This document shows positions 54,423 through 62,617 of a DNA stretch of 64,000 nucleotides, one piece after another. Position 1 is the stretch's first letter. Each line of letters opens with the position of its first letter. Position numbers and translations under genes: made by a program. A model generated the notes under the pieces. That model was not told the origin of the DNA, did not search any database, and saw only the letters and a program-made list of their open reading frames with translations. Source of the DNA: Peribacillus sp044761985. Its GTDB lineage: Bacteria; Bacillota; Bacilli; Bacillales; DSM-1321. Location of the stretch: NCBI RefSeq assembly GCF_044761985.1, contig NZ_JBIWDK010000004.1:62001-126000 (forward strand). The letters run 5' to 3'.

Positions 54423-54734
54423 CTACTATTCCTCCTATCGATATTCTCTATTATTTCTTCTTCCCCGTTGCTATAGACCTAAACAAAATAACGCTTTTCC
54501 CAAGGGCAAAAGACAAATAAGTCAGGGTCTAAAAAAGGGATAACAAGGTTTCCAAAAGGACTTTATTCCCCTTTTTTGTTAAAATTAAATAGAACTTTAG
54601 ACATGCTTCCGGATTTGTCTTTGCGTTTATTAAGGTCGTTTACGGGAATACTTAAAAACATCAAGGCTATCCCTGCATTTCATTCATGAAAGCTTAAACA
54701 AACGAGGATAACTAACGAAAAAGGGGTTTTTACG
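54423..54734. other. Intergenic region
   Basis: 312 bp between divergent SDR and hydroxyacyl-CoA dehydrogenase genes; AT-rich, no gene or clear operator seen. Confidence 0.5.
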
Positions 54735-55637
54735 ATGATGAATTACAAAAACATCACAGTTGCCGGAAGCGGCGTTTTAGGAAGTCAGATAGCCTTCCAA
54801 ACTGCTTATGTAGGAAAATTCAATGTAACGATATATGACATTAACGACGAAGCTTTAGAACGTGCCAAAGAAAGAATCACGAACTTGAAGCCGTATTATA
54901 AAGAAGATTTAGGGGCAAAAGACGAAGATTTAAACGTGGCTTATGACCGTCTTACCTTCCACTCTGATCTTGCAAAGGCTGTAGCGGATGCGGATCTTGT
55001 GATTGAAGCGATTCCGGAAGTCGTTCAGATTAAAACCGATTTTTATACGGAATTAGGAAGAGTGGCGCCTGAGAAAACCGTTTTTGCAACGAACTCTTCG
55101 ACATTATTGCCAAGTCAATTTGCGGAAGCGACAGGCCGTCCCGAGAAATTCCTCGCCTTACACTTCGCGAATGAAATTTGGAAAAACAATACCGCTGAAG
55201 TCATGAAGCACCCTGGAACAAATGACCAGTACTTTGATGAAGTGATTGAATTCGCAAAAGCAATCGGAATGGTTGCCCTGCCATTACATAAAGAGCAACC
55301 CGGCTATATCCTGAACTCTTTATTGGTTCCGTTCTTGGAAGCAGGCCAAGGACTCCTATTGAATGAAGTCGCCGACCCTGCAACCATCGACAAGACATGG
55401 ATGATTGCAACAGGAGCTCCACTCGGACCTTTCGCCATCTTGGACGTAGTGGGAATCACCACCGCCTATAACATTGCCAATGCCAAGGCTCAAGCAGGCG
55501 ATCCACATTTCGTGAAATTGGCTAACCTCTTGAAAACGGAATACATCGACAAAGGGAAAACAGGCAGAGCAGCAGGAGAAGGCTTCTACAAGTACCCGAA
55601 CCCTGCTTTCGCTAAAGCTGATTTCTTAAAAGGTTAA
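54735..55637 (+). CDS. 3-hydroxyacyl-CoA dehydrogenase
   Basis: 300 residues, two-domain 3HCDH family. NAD motif AGSGVLGSQIA (about 10-20), then the C-terminal dimer domain (about 190-297). LALHFANEIW (about 141-150) holds the catalytic His region. Oxidises L-3-hydroxyacyl-CoA; hydroxybutyryl-type or L-gulonate-type substrates are alternatives. Monocistronic, terminator follows. Confidence 0.88.
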   Translation: MMNYKNITVAGSGVLGSQIAFQTAYVGKFNVTIYDINDEALERAKERITNLKPYYKEDLGAKDEDLNVAYDRLTFHSDLAKAVADADLVIEAIPEVVQIKTDFYTELGRVAPEKTVFATNSSTLLPSQFAEATGRPEKFLALHFANEIWKNNTAEVMKHPGTNDQYFDEVIEFAKAIGMVALPLHKEQPGYILNSLLVPFLEAGQGLLLNEVADPATIDKTWMIATGAPLGPFAILDVVGITTAYNIANAKAQAGDPHFVKLANLLKTEYIDKGKTGRAAGEGFYKYPNPAFAKADFLKG

Positions 55638-55649
55638 TGAACATGAAGG

Positions 55650-55685
55650 AAAAAGCAGAAGGCGCTTAGGCACCTTCTGCTTTTT
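55650..55685 (+). terminator. Terminator of the 3HCDH gene
   Basis: Stem aaaagcagaaggcgc / gcaccttctgctttt with one mismatch, then T's. Confidence 0.9.
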
Positions 55686-55739
55686 CATGGATGATTTGTT
55701 TCGATATACCTTCCAGCTGTTTGCGGAAAGCATGCTACA

Positions 55740-57059
55740 CTAAAAATTTCCCAAAGGTAACCAACCATTTAAGATTGCACCACCTTCAGGGTTATTTCCT
55801 ACTACCAACTCACCACCATGCTGTCTAATGATTCGCTGAGAAATCGTTAAACCTAATCCTGCTCCTCCGGTTGAGCGATTTCTCGATGCTTCCCCACGAT
55901 ATAGTGGTTCAAATACTCGCGGAAGGTCTTCCATAGAGAACCCCTTTCCTGTATCTTGTACCGTAAAGATCACTTGGTTATCCTCTCTATTGCAAGTAAT
56001 GAATATTTCTCCATTCCTAGGTGTATGCCTTACCGCATTATCTAGCAAGTTATTCAGGGCTCGTTCCAATAAGTGCGAATCACCCTTGATGTAGCAACCC
56101 GTTTTTAAATGATCTGTCATGATAGAAATCCCCTTTTGCTGAGCCTGCAGGCGCAGACTTTCTATGGAGTTCTTGAGAACAAGACACAGATCAATCCTGT
56201 TTTCAGGCAGATTCACTTCTTGGTATTCCGTCTTAGCAAACGTGAAAAGATCCTCTACTAATCGATCCAACTGCGCCGACTTCTCCTTACATACCGCCAA
56301 ATACTTTGCTTTCTTTTCAGGTGTATCAGCAATGCCTTGCTCTAAACCATCTAGGTAACCACGCAAAGCAAACAAAGGCGTTCGTAAATCATGTGCAACA
56401 GCAGTAATGACAAATCTCCTTTCAGCTTCCAATTCATCCTGTTTCTGAAAAGATTTTTTTAGACTATCTACCATAATAGTAAACCCGTCATGTACCTCAT
56501 CAATTTCTGAAATCCTTGATGAAGGTAACTGGATATCCAGGTCTCCCTCTCCAATCTGTCGAGCACATAGACCCGTTTTCTCCAAAGGAATGAGAATATA
56601 TCTTCGCATTGCATAGGTAATGACCAAAATCGCCACGATTAGGCCAGAAATGACTGCAATTATTTGAGTCATTTTTGAATGATCTTGATAGATGACAACC
56701 CTTCCAAGCACCTGCCCATCCTGTATGATTGAAAACTGTTCCACGCTCGCAGAGGACGGCCCTCGGTCAGAGTCCGATTGAAAAATCGCCTGATTAGATC
56801 CGGATAGTATCGACACGCCCATGTCTGCTTTCTCTAAAAGCCCGCTTAATTGGTCTTGCCAAGCAGGACTTTTCCATTTATCAGTATTTGTTTCAATCAA
56901 GTGAGTTATCGCTTCCATATTCTCCTGTTGTGGTTCATCCATTCCAAGATTGAATGACTTTGTTTCAAGAATATGCCCACCTACATAAAACACCCACGGG
57001 AAAGTAAGGATAATGAGTAGGCAGAGGATGGTGAAATGACGAATTCGAATGGTTTTCAT
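55740..57059 (-). CDS. Two-component sensor histidine kinase
   Basis: 439 residues. Helix 1 (about 8-29), outside sensor loop (about 30-132), helix 2 (about 133-150), HAMP (about 152-205), H-box AVAHDLRTPL with His223, N-box NNLLDNAVRHT, G-box GAGLGLTIS. OmpR-type partner. The response-regulator gene precedes it with a 1-bp gap. Its outside loop of ~100 residues is not a recognised domain. Probably senses an envelope or cell-wall signal. Confidence 0.92.
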   Translation of the reverse strand: MKTIRIRHFTILCLLIILTFPWVFYVGGHILETKSFNLGMDEPQQENMEAITHLIETNTDKWKSPAWQDQLSGLLEKADMGVSILSGSNQAIFQSDSDRGPSSASVEQFSIIQDGQVLGRVVIYQDHSKMTQIIAVISGLIVAILVITYAMRRYILIPLEKTGLCARQIGEGDLDIQLPSSRISEIDEVHDGFTIMVDSLKKSFQKQDELEAERRFVITAVAHDLRTPLFALRGYLDGLEQGIADTPEKKAKYLAVCKEKSAQLDRLVEDLFTFAKTEYQEVNLPENRIDLCLVLKNSIESLRLQAQQKGISIMTDHLKTGCYIKGDSHLLERALNNLLDNAVRHTPRNGEIFITCNREDNQVIFTVQDTGKGFSMEDLPRVFEPLYRGEASRNRSTGGAGLGLTISQRIIRQHGGELVVGNNPEGGAILNGWLPLGNF

Positions 57060-57060
57060 T

Positions 57061-57747
57061 TTATTCTCCTTTAAAACGATAGCCTATACCCCATACATTG
57101 ACTATAAATTTCGGTTCGTTAGGGTCCGCTTCAATTTTCTCCCGAAGTCGACTTAGATGGACACGAATAGTATGTTTGTCCCCAATCCCTTCCCAAAACT
57201 TTTCGAGTAATTGCTCGTATGTAAAAACATATTTCGGATGTTCCGCGAATAATTGCAGTAAATCATACTCTTTCGGTGTAAGCGAGATGGGCTGCCCTTC
57301 TATAGATACCTCTCTTGTGGATAAATCCAACGAGAGGCGCCCATAATCCAAGACCTTCCCCTTTAACTCTTGCTGAGAACTGGAGCGACGTAATACCGCC
57401 TTCACTCTTGCAACAATCTCACCAGGCGAAGCGGTTTTGACTATATAATCATCTCCTCCAAGTGCAAGGCCTCGTATCTTGTCTACATCATCACTAAGCG
57501 CACTCAAAAAAAGAATCGGGACGTTGCTTTTCATACGAATCTGCCGACATAACTCAAAACCATTTTGTCCCGGCATCATGATATCAAGGACAAGGCAATC
57601 AATTCTACATTGCTTTACCACATCAAGCGCCTGAGTAGTATCATAAGCAAGTTTCACCTGAAATCCCTCATTTATTAAGAAATCCCTCAATAATTCAACA
57701 ATGCTATGGTCATCGTCCACAACTAAAACGGTATGTACATCCTTCAC
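57061..57747 (-). CDS. OmpR/PhoB-family response regulator
   Basis: 228 residues. Receiver domain with Asp55 (VLDIMMPG), acidic Asp11-Asp12, Thr/Lys switch; C-terminal winged helix (about 130-226; RVHLSRLREKIE...IGYRF). First gene of the two-gene operon with the kinase. Paired 11-bp direct repeats at 57848-57869, the spacing OmpR-type proteins use, lie between it and the divergent SHOCT/DJ-1 operon. Confidence 0.93.
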   Translation of the reverse strand: MKDVHTVLVVDDDHSIVELLRDFLINEGFQVKLAYDTTQALDVVKQCRIDCLVLDIMMPGQNGFELCRQIRMKSNVPILFLSALSDDVDKIRGLALGGDDYIVKTASPGEIVARVKAVLRRSSSQQELKGKVLDYGRLSLDLSTREVSIEGQPISLTPKEYDLLQLFAEHPKYVFTYEQLLEKFWEGIGDKHTIRVHLSRLREKIEADPNEPKFIVNVWGIGYRFKGE

Positions 57748-57847
57748 AAATCTAATTCCCCTCTCTAATTGGCTCCCCTATATACTATCCTTACAATTTG
57801 ATTCAATTTTATCACTTTTTTGAAAAAGGAAACGTTTTAGGATGGAT

Positions 57848-57908
57848 TGTGATTATTTTGTGATTGTTTCATACCATTTTTTGAGATATTTAACGGTTAT
57901 TCTATAAC
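57848..57908 (+). promoter_or_regulatory. OmpR-type direct repeats and promoter
   Basis: TGTGATTATTT and TGTGATTGTTT in tandem (57848-57869, 10 of 11 identical, 11-bp period), then TTGAGA (57881-57886) and TATAAC (57903-57908). The layout suits activation of the SHOCT/DJ-1 operon by the neighbouring response regulator. Confidence 0.65.
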
Positions 57909-57977
57909 TGTGAAACAAACTTCAACTATTGTAATGTTTCGTTCCACAATTCTAATAACTTCGAGGGGGATTTAATA

Positions 57978-58184
57978 ATGGGTGTTGAAGATCAAAGTTA
58001 TTCATTTTTTCCATTTGGTGCATTGTTCTGTCTTACACTATTTTGTTTTGTAGCCGTTCGCATATTCGCCATACGATCTCGTTATAAGGATTTCAATCAA
58101 CTTACCCATCTAAAAAAGCTGGTAAGCAAAGGGGAAATGACAGAGGCCGAATACCAAAGATTTAAAGAACTTCTTACTAAATAG
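57978..58184 (+). CDS. Small membrane protein with SHOCT domain
   Basis: 68 residues: one membrane helix (about 11-31) and a SHOCT domain (about 41-67; LTHLKKLVSKGEMTEAEYQRFKELL). SHOCT domains are short helical pairs often on secreted or membrane proteins, of unclear function. Strong ribosome site (gagggggatt). Directly ahead of the DJ-1-like gene, with the two-component system divergent. Confidence 0.82.
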   Translation: MGVEDQSYSFFPFGALFCLTLFCFVAVRIFAIRSRYKDFNQLTHLKKLVSKGEMTEAEYQRFKELLTK

Positions 58185-58218
58185 GAACATAGGAAATTTA
58201 ATTTTGGAGGGGAAATGT

Positions 58219-59223
58219 ATGCATATCCAAATTGTATTGTTTGATGGATTTGATTTATTAGACGCTATTGCACCTTATGAAGTGTTTACTGCTGCTGGGA
58301 TGTACTTGAAAGATGACTTAACCGTAACACTCGTTTCTGCAGAAGGGGAACGAATGGTGACAAGTGGAGTGAATGGTTTACAAATTCAAGCAAGTGGGGA
58401 ACTGGACGTAACTCGTAAAGGGATCATTCTTATTCCGGGAGCCTTTGGTTCCGTTCATGATACTGGAGCCGAATCGATACCGGTTAGGCTCCAGCAAGCA
58501 TCTGAAACTAACTTGAGACAATTATTAAAACAAGCCATTGGAAATCCAGATATATTGCTATCCACAGTTTGCGGTGGTTCCCTTATATTGGCCATGAGCG
58601 GCTTATTAGAAGGTCGGCATGCCGTTACCCATCACATGGGAATGGGGCTTTTAAGTGCGACGAATGCAATTCCTGTTCATGCTCGAATTGTAGATGATGG
58701 GGATATTGTTACTGGCGGTGGCGTTACTTCTGGACTCGATGTTGCCCTTTACCTGGTTGAGCGAGAATTAGGCCCACTTATAGCCCACGCGGTGGAACAG
58801 CTGTTTGAGTACGAACGTAGAGGTACAGTTTGGAGAAATGAAGGAAATGTACCGAAAGAAATCCGACAGGAAAATGATATTAAAGTGACAAGTGATGAGT
58901 CCGCTATCCCAACTGATTCAAGAGATGACTTCCAAGGCAATTGGGATACCACCATCTCCACACCTATTGGAAAAATCCCGATTTTATTACATGTAACCAA
59001 TCAAAATGGGAAACTAGTAGGTACAGCAAAGCAAGGAGATGATATTGTCACAATGGACGATCCCGTACTAGAATCGAATCAATTAAAGTGGTCCATGAAA
59101 GTGTCTAAGCCCATGCGCCTTAATTTGAATTTCAGCGTTTACGTAGATGGAAACAAAATGATTGGTGAAGCAAAAGCAGGGATGCTCCCTACATCAAAGT
59201 TAGTTGGACATCGAGTTGGATAA
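58219..59223 (+). CDS. DJ-1/PfpI protein fused to an extra C-terminal domain
   Basis: 334 residues from ATG 58219 (GGAGGGG 7 bp ahead). Residues 1-200 are a DJ-1/PfpI domain with nucleophile Cys118 in STVCGGSLIL and a GAFGSVHD loop. A linker (about 205-225, acidic and polar) leads to a 105-residue beta-rich domain (about 226-334; QGNWDTTISTPIGK ... NGKLVGTAKQG) that looks lipocalin-like. This fusion is unusual. Likely a stress or hydrolase function regulated by the two-component system. Confidence 0.78.
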   Translation: MHIQIVLFDGFDLLDAIAPYEVFTAAGMYLKDDLTVTLVSAEGERMVTSGVNGLQIQASGELDVTRKGIILIPGAFGSVHDTGAESIPVRLQQASETNLRQLLKQAIGNPDILLSTVCGGSLILAMSGLLEGRHAVTHHMGMGLLSATNAIPVHARIVDDGDIVTGGGVTSGLDVALYLVERELGPLIAHAVEQLFEYERRGTVWRNEGNVPKEIRQENDIKVTSDESAIPTDSRDDFQGNWDTTISTPIGKIPILLHVTNQNGKLVGTAKQGDDIVTMDDPVLESNQLKWSMKVSKPMRLNLNFSVYVDGNKMIGEAKAGMLPTSKLVGHRVG

Positions 59224-59353
59224 CATGGGGTGATAGGTAGCCTAACCGTTCATATCCCTGAATAACGCTTCCTATTCATATCATACTTGCTATTACTTCT
59301 CTTATTACTGGACCCTCCCATAATTAATTCACAGCGGGATTCAGATAATGACT

Positions 59354-59400
59354 AAACGGCTTGAGCTCTATGAAATTTCAGAGCTCATGTCGTTTTTTTA
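59354..59400 (+). terminator. Terminator of the SHOCT/DJ-1 operon
   Basis: Stem ttgagctct / agagctcat region with flanking acg...cgt pairs, then T's. Confidence 0.8.
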
Positions 59401-59437
59401 TTTTTTCTCTATTAATTAACTGTCCTTTCGCACCTGG

Positions 59438-60025
59438 TTATTTCTTTTGAATATAGGAAATGATATCAATATATAATTCGGTCATTTCTTGAGGAGTTTT
59501 ATCTAAATCATTTTGTACCCATTGCTCGATCAATCCTAAAAAAGCAGACGTAATGAAGGATAGAAAGTAGTCCATGGGCACTTTTACATTGGATGCATGG
59601 AAGCTTTCATTTTTCTCTAAATTAACACGCACTTTTTCGGAAAAGGCATCTCGAAATCGAAGGTGGAAACCTGTTCTCCCATGATTGCTTAAAAATATCT
59701 TTAGTAAGGGCGCATGCATTTTAATGGAGCTAAATAAGGCAGCCGCTAATTGCTCCTGTCCTTTTTCAAAAGTATGAGTAGGTGAATAGCAAGATTGCAA
59801 TTCATCAATATGATTGCCTAAGTCCTCAAACAACTGCTGTTCAATCCGATCTAGCAAATCGAACTTATCTTGATAGTGCAAATAAAATGTTCCACGGTTA
59901 ATTTGTGCCGTTTTCGTAATGTCCCCTACCGTAATTGAATCAAAGGACTTTTCTTCTAAGATATGTATAAACGACGTTTGAATGAGCTGTTTGGTTTTTC
60001 GGTTTTTCTCTGCATACGTGCTCAT
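59438..60025 (-). CDS. TetR-family regulator of the YhgE-like gene
   Basis: 195 residues from the ATG at 60025 (GGAGGTGATG just ahead; two more ATGs are tied). Helix-turn-helix at about 22-52 (ITVGDITKTAQINRGTFYLHYQDK). Divergent from the YhgE-like gene with TGAACA-N3-TGTTCA repeats in the shared gap, so it likely controls both. Confidence 0.84.
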   Translation of the reverse strand: MSTYAEKNRKTKQLIQTSFIHILEEKSFDSITVGDITKTAQINRGTFYLHYQDKFDLLDRIEQQLFEDLGNHIDELQSCYSPTHTFEKGQEQLAAALFSSIKMHAPLLKIFLSNHGRTGFHLRFRDAFSEKVRVNLEKNESFHASNVKVPMDYFLSFITSAFLGLIEQWVQNDLDKTPQEMTELYIDIISYIQKK

Positions 60026-60048
60026 CATCATCACCTCCGTCCTAAAAT

Positions 60049-60063
60049 TGAACAATCTGTTCA
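60049..60063. promoter_or_regulatory. Operator of the TetR gene
   Basis: TGAACA-ATC-TGTTCA, perfect 6-bp arms, in the TetR promoter region. Confidence 0.6.
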
Positions 60064-60116
60064 CTTTTGTTCATTGCTTATATGGTCCTAAAAACTATAA
60101 GATATATACATACCAC

Positions 60117-60131
60117 TGAACAACATGTTGA
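60117..60131. promoter_or_regulatory. Second operator, ahead of the YhgE-like gene
   Basis: TGAACA-ACA-TGTTGA, one mismatch to the 60049 site; 24 bp before the TTG start. Confidence 0.6.
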
Positions 60132-60154
60132 AAATTGAGAAAGGATGATATACA

Positions 60155-61297
60155 TTGAGACTATTTAAAAATAAACTAGCATGGGCTGCTCCCATCGCGG
60201 TTATATTAATTATCGCTCTATTTTCGGTAAACTTATTCGCCCAAGGTAACCCGAAAGTAAGAAATTTACCGGTTGCCCTTATTGTCAACGATGAAGGAGC
60301 ACATGTAGACGCTGTCCAATCAGCCGTTGAACAAATGAGTAAAGGCACGGATGGCGAAGAACCGATGTTAGCTTTTACAAAGGAAAAAGAAGAAAATATT
60401 GAAGATCTATTCGATGATAAACAGTACTATGCCGCATTGGTCATTCCTGAAGGCTATAACGATAGCTTACAAAATGCCGTGAAGAATAACAAATCAGCAC
60501 AGTTGAAAATTTATATTAATCAAGGATATAACATGACGGGTGCTAACTTTGCGAAAACTGCATTAAACGGCTTAGTTACCCAATTAAATAATCAATATTC
60601 TACAAATTTCATCAAGCAAATGGATGGTCAACAAATTGATGCAGCCCAAGCAGCTGTATTAGTGAACCCAATCGTTTCCGAAGAAAAAGTGTTTAATGAA
60701 ATCACAGCCTCAACGGCAAATGGTAGTGCACCAACATTAATGGCCGTACCTGCTTGGGTAGGTGCCTTAATCGGCGGTTTCATCCTATTCTTAGCCATAT
60801 CAAACATCACTAAGAAAGAAAACTTAACACGCAAACAAACATTACGCTTAATGGGTGGTCAAGTATTATTCGGCGTGATCATCGCCCTATTCTCTGGCTT
60901 TACAGTTTCGACATTAGCGTCCATCGCCGGTATTAACATGCCAAGTTACTTACTAGTTGCATTCTTCGTATCGTTTGCAGCATTCTGTTTCTTCCTATTA
61001 GTATCAGCCATTACGGCATGGATCGGTAAACCAGCCATCACGTTATTCATGGTTGTCATGCTTCTAGGTATGGGTGTATTAATGACACCACTAGAAATGC
61101 TACCCGATTTCTTCGTGAACTTCATACGCCCTTGGGTTCCAATCCGCTTTGCGTCTGAAGGATTACGTGAAATCTTCTACTTCGGTAGTGGCTTCTACAC
61201 TGGTGGATCGTTCATCACGATTGCAGGAATCGGTATTGTCGGTTTAGTGATTTACCTGCTGTCTATTTTTAAACCAGCACGTAAACAAAACAATTAA
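60155..61297 (+). CDS. YhgE/Pip-like ABC-2-type membrane protein
   Basis: 380 residues: one N-terminal helix (about 10-30), a large outside domain (about 31-195), then five to six helices (about 200-375). Topology of the YhgE/Pip and DUF3533 exporter family, shorter than full YhgE (~700+ residues). TTG start; divergent TetR gene with paired operators indicates a ligand-induced export or transport role. Substrate unknown. Confidence 0.78.
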   Translation: MRLFKNKLAWAAPIAVILIIALFSVNLFAQGNPKVRNLPVALIVNDEGAHVDAVQSAVEQMSKGTDGEEPMLAFTKEKEENIEDLFDDKQYYAALVIPEGYNDSLQNAVKNNKSAQLKIYINQGYNMTGANFAKTALNGLVTQLNNQYSTNFIKQMDGQQIDAAQAAVLVNPIVSEEKVFNEITASTANGSAPTLMAVPAWVGALIGGFILFLAISNITKKENLTRKQTLRLMGGQVLFGVIIALFSGFTVSTLASIAGINMPSYLLVAFFVSFAAFCFFLLVSAITAWIGKPAITLFMVVMLLGMGVLMTPLEMLPDFFVNFIRPWVPIRFASEGLREIFYFGSGFYTGGSFITIAGIGIVGLVIYLLSIFKPARKQNN

Positions 61298-61335
61298 AGC
61301 AAGAACATGTGAAGTAATCCCTTGATTAAAAGGTT

Positions 61336-61377
61336 AGGTCTGAGTTCGATATTGCATTGGACTCAGACCTTTTTATT
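61336..61377 (+). terminator. Terminator of the YhgE-like gene
   Basis: Perfect 10-bp stem aggtctgagt / actcagacct, then T's. Confidence 0.88.
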
Positions 61378-61406
61378 TTCTCTTTGAATTCAATTAATGG
61401 GTTAGC

Positions 61407-61946
61407 TTATTCAAAAAATTGCTGACTTTTCTTCAATGCCCTTTTTCGCTGAATGATTTTTATAATGGGAATGGCGATCAGCAATGCTACGGCAATGTTA
61501 AGAATACCTACAGCTGAGTTAAAGAATTCCGGCAGTGATTGATCCCCTAAAACACCTACGTTCACAATACCCGACCATACATTAATAAAAAAGAGTAAAA
61601 GGAAAATATTCAACATGCGGGTATAATAGTCGATCCTTGATTGAGTATCTGTATATAGTTCAAACGGACCTTCAGATGCTACCTTTTTCATGTACACCCA
61701 GCCACCAAATTCATGAATAATGGTGATCCCACTGTCTTTAAGCAAGTCAAAATAATCCTTCATCTCATTTTTAGACTTTCCCATGATAAACTCATTGCGG
61801 TAAAGGAATGCACCAGGCTCTCCCTTTGTAAAGGTGAACCGCCCCAACGAAAACTTCTTTAGGTGCCAACCGTACGCAGCCATCTCATTAATCCACTTTT
61901 CTTCTTTTTCGTAATCCAAGTAAAAGCGATACCTTACTTTCTTCAC
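61407..61946 (-). CDS. DUF2812 membrane protein
   Basis: 179 residues: an N-terminal DUF2812 region with a charged start (MKKVRYRFYLDYEKEEKW) and two membrane helices (about 107-127 and 141-163). DUF2812 genes commonly sit next to PadR regulators, as here (4-bp overlap with the PadR gene, which comes first). Role unknown; possibly a sensor or effector of the PadR response. Confidence 0.82.
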   Translation of the reverse strand: MKKVRYRFYLDYEKEEKWINEMAAYGWHLKKFSLGRFTFTKGEPGAFLYRNEFIMGKSKNEMKDYFDLLKDSGITIIHEFGGWVYMKKVASEGPFELYTDTQSRIDYYTRMLNIFLLLFFINVWSGIVNVGVLGDQSLPEFFNSAVGILNIAVALLIAIPIIKIIQRKRALKKSQQFFE

Positions 61947-62263
61947 AGCTGGTTCTCCCCTTTCGTAATGAGCAAACCGTTATGATACAACTCATGGAGA
62001 CGTTTCATTTCATTTTCCACCATCAGCTTCCCAGCATCCGTAATAACATATTCCTTTTTTCGTCCATCCTCATCTAAAGCAACAATCCACTTTCGCTTAA
62101 CCAATGTCTTAATCGCACCATAAATCGTTCCAGGACCAAGCTCAACACGACCATCGCTAAGTTCGGAAACAAATTGCATAATCCCATAGCCATGCCTTGG
62201 TTCATATAAAGATAAAAGGATGTAATAAACACCCTCTGTCAAAGGAGCCTTATCTTCCATCAT
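61943..62263 (-). CDS. PadR-family transcriptional regulator
   Basis: 106 residues, the short PadR-s2 form: winged helix (GVYYILLSLYEPRHGYGIMQFV...LGPGTIYGAIKTLVKRKW) with a C-terminal dimer helix. It overlaps DUF2812 by 4 bp and has a 20-bp-arm inverted repeat 20 bp ahead, the expected operator. Inducer unknown. Confidence 0.88.
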   Translation of the reverse strand: MMEDKAPLTEGVYYILLSLYEPRHGYGIMQFVSELSDGRVELGPGTIYGAIKTLVKRKWIVALDEDGRKKEYVITDAGKLMVENEMKRLHELYHNGLLITKGENQL

Positions 62264-62283
62264 TCCCCCACCTATCGTCTAAC

Positions 62284-62330
62284 GTTATATCGACTGTTGA
62301 TACACTTATTGTATCAGCGGCCGATATAAC
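62284..62330. promoter_or_regulatory. PadR operator: 20-bp-arm inverted repeat
   Basis: Arms GTTATATCGACTG-TTGATAC (62284-62303) and its near reverse complement (62311-62330) match at 17 of 20, separated by 7 bp. Confidence 0.75.
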
Positions 62331-62440
62331 TGTCAATGATATACATATTTAGTTTTTGTTTCCTGATAAGGAGCGTGCGTTTAAGATTCAGGTCAGGGAT
62401 AAAAGGAAAAATGTTCAATCTACGAAGTAAAACATAGTAG

Positions 62441-62547
62441 AGGCACGAGACTCCTGCGGGAAACGCGTGTCTACGGGAGACCCCGCAGGCGTTAGCCGAG
62501 GAGGCTCGCGGACCGCCCGCGGAAAGCGAGTGCCTGGAGTGGAAATC
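62441..62547 (-). repeat. GC-rich 107-bp element, copy 2 (inverted)
   Basis: 102 of 107 bases identical to copy 1 in reverse orientation. Together with the terminator hairpin at 62569-62608 it spans the 3' flank of the MFS gene. Confidence 0.9.
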
Positions 62548-62568
62548 TACTTCCATATGGAACAAACC

Positions 62569-62608
62569 AAAAAAAGTAGACAAACCGATTTTCAAGTTTG
62601 TCTACTTT
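62569..62608 (-). terminator. Terminator of the MFS gene
   Basis: Perfect 13-bp stem AAAGTAGACAAAC / GTTTGTCTACTTT, U run on the minus strand. It belongs to the repeat element (copy 1 has the equivalent hairpin). Confidence 0.88.
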
Positions 62609-62617
62609 CTGCATAAG

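Noticed and set aside
62314..62595. 93-codon frame across the GC-rich repeat
   Set aside because: Runs through the repeat and terminator hairpin; not conserved between the two copies.
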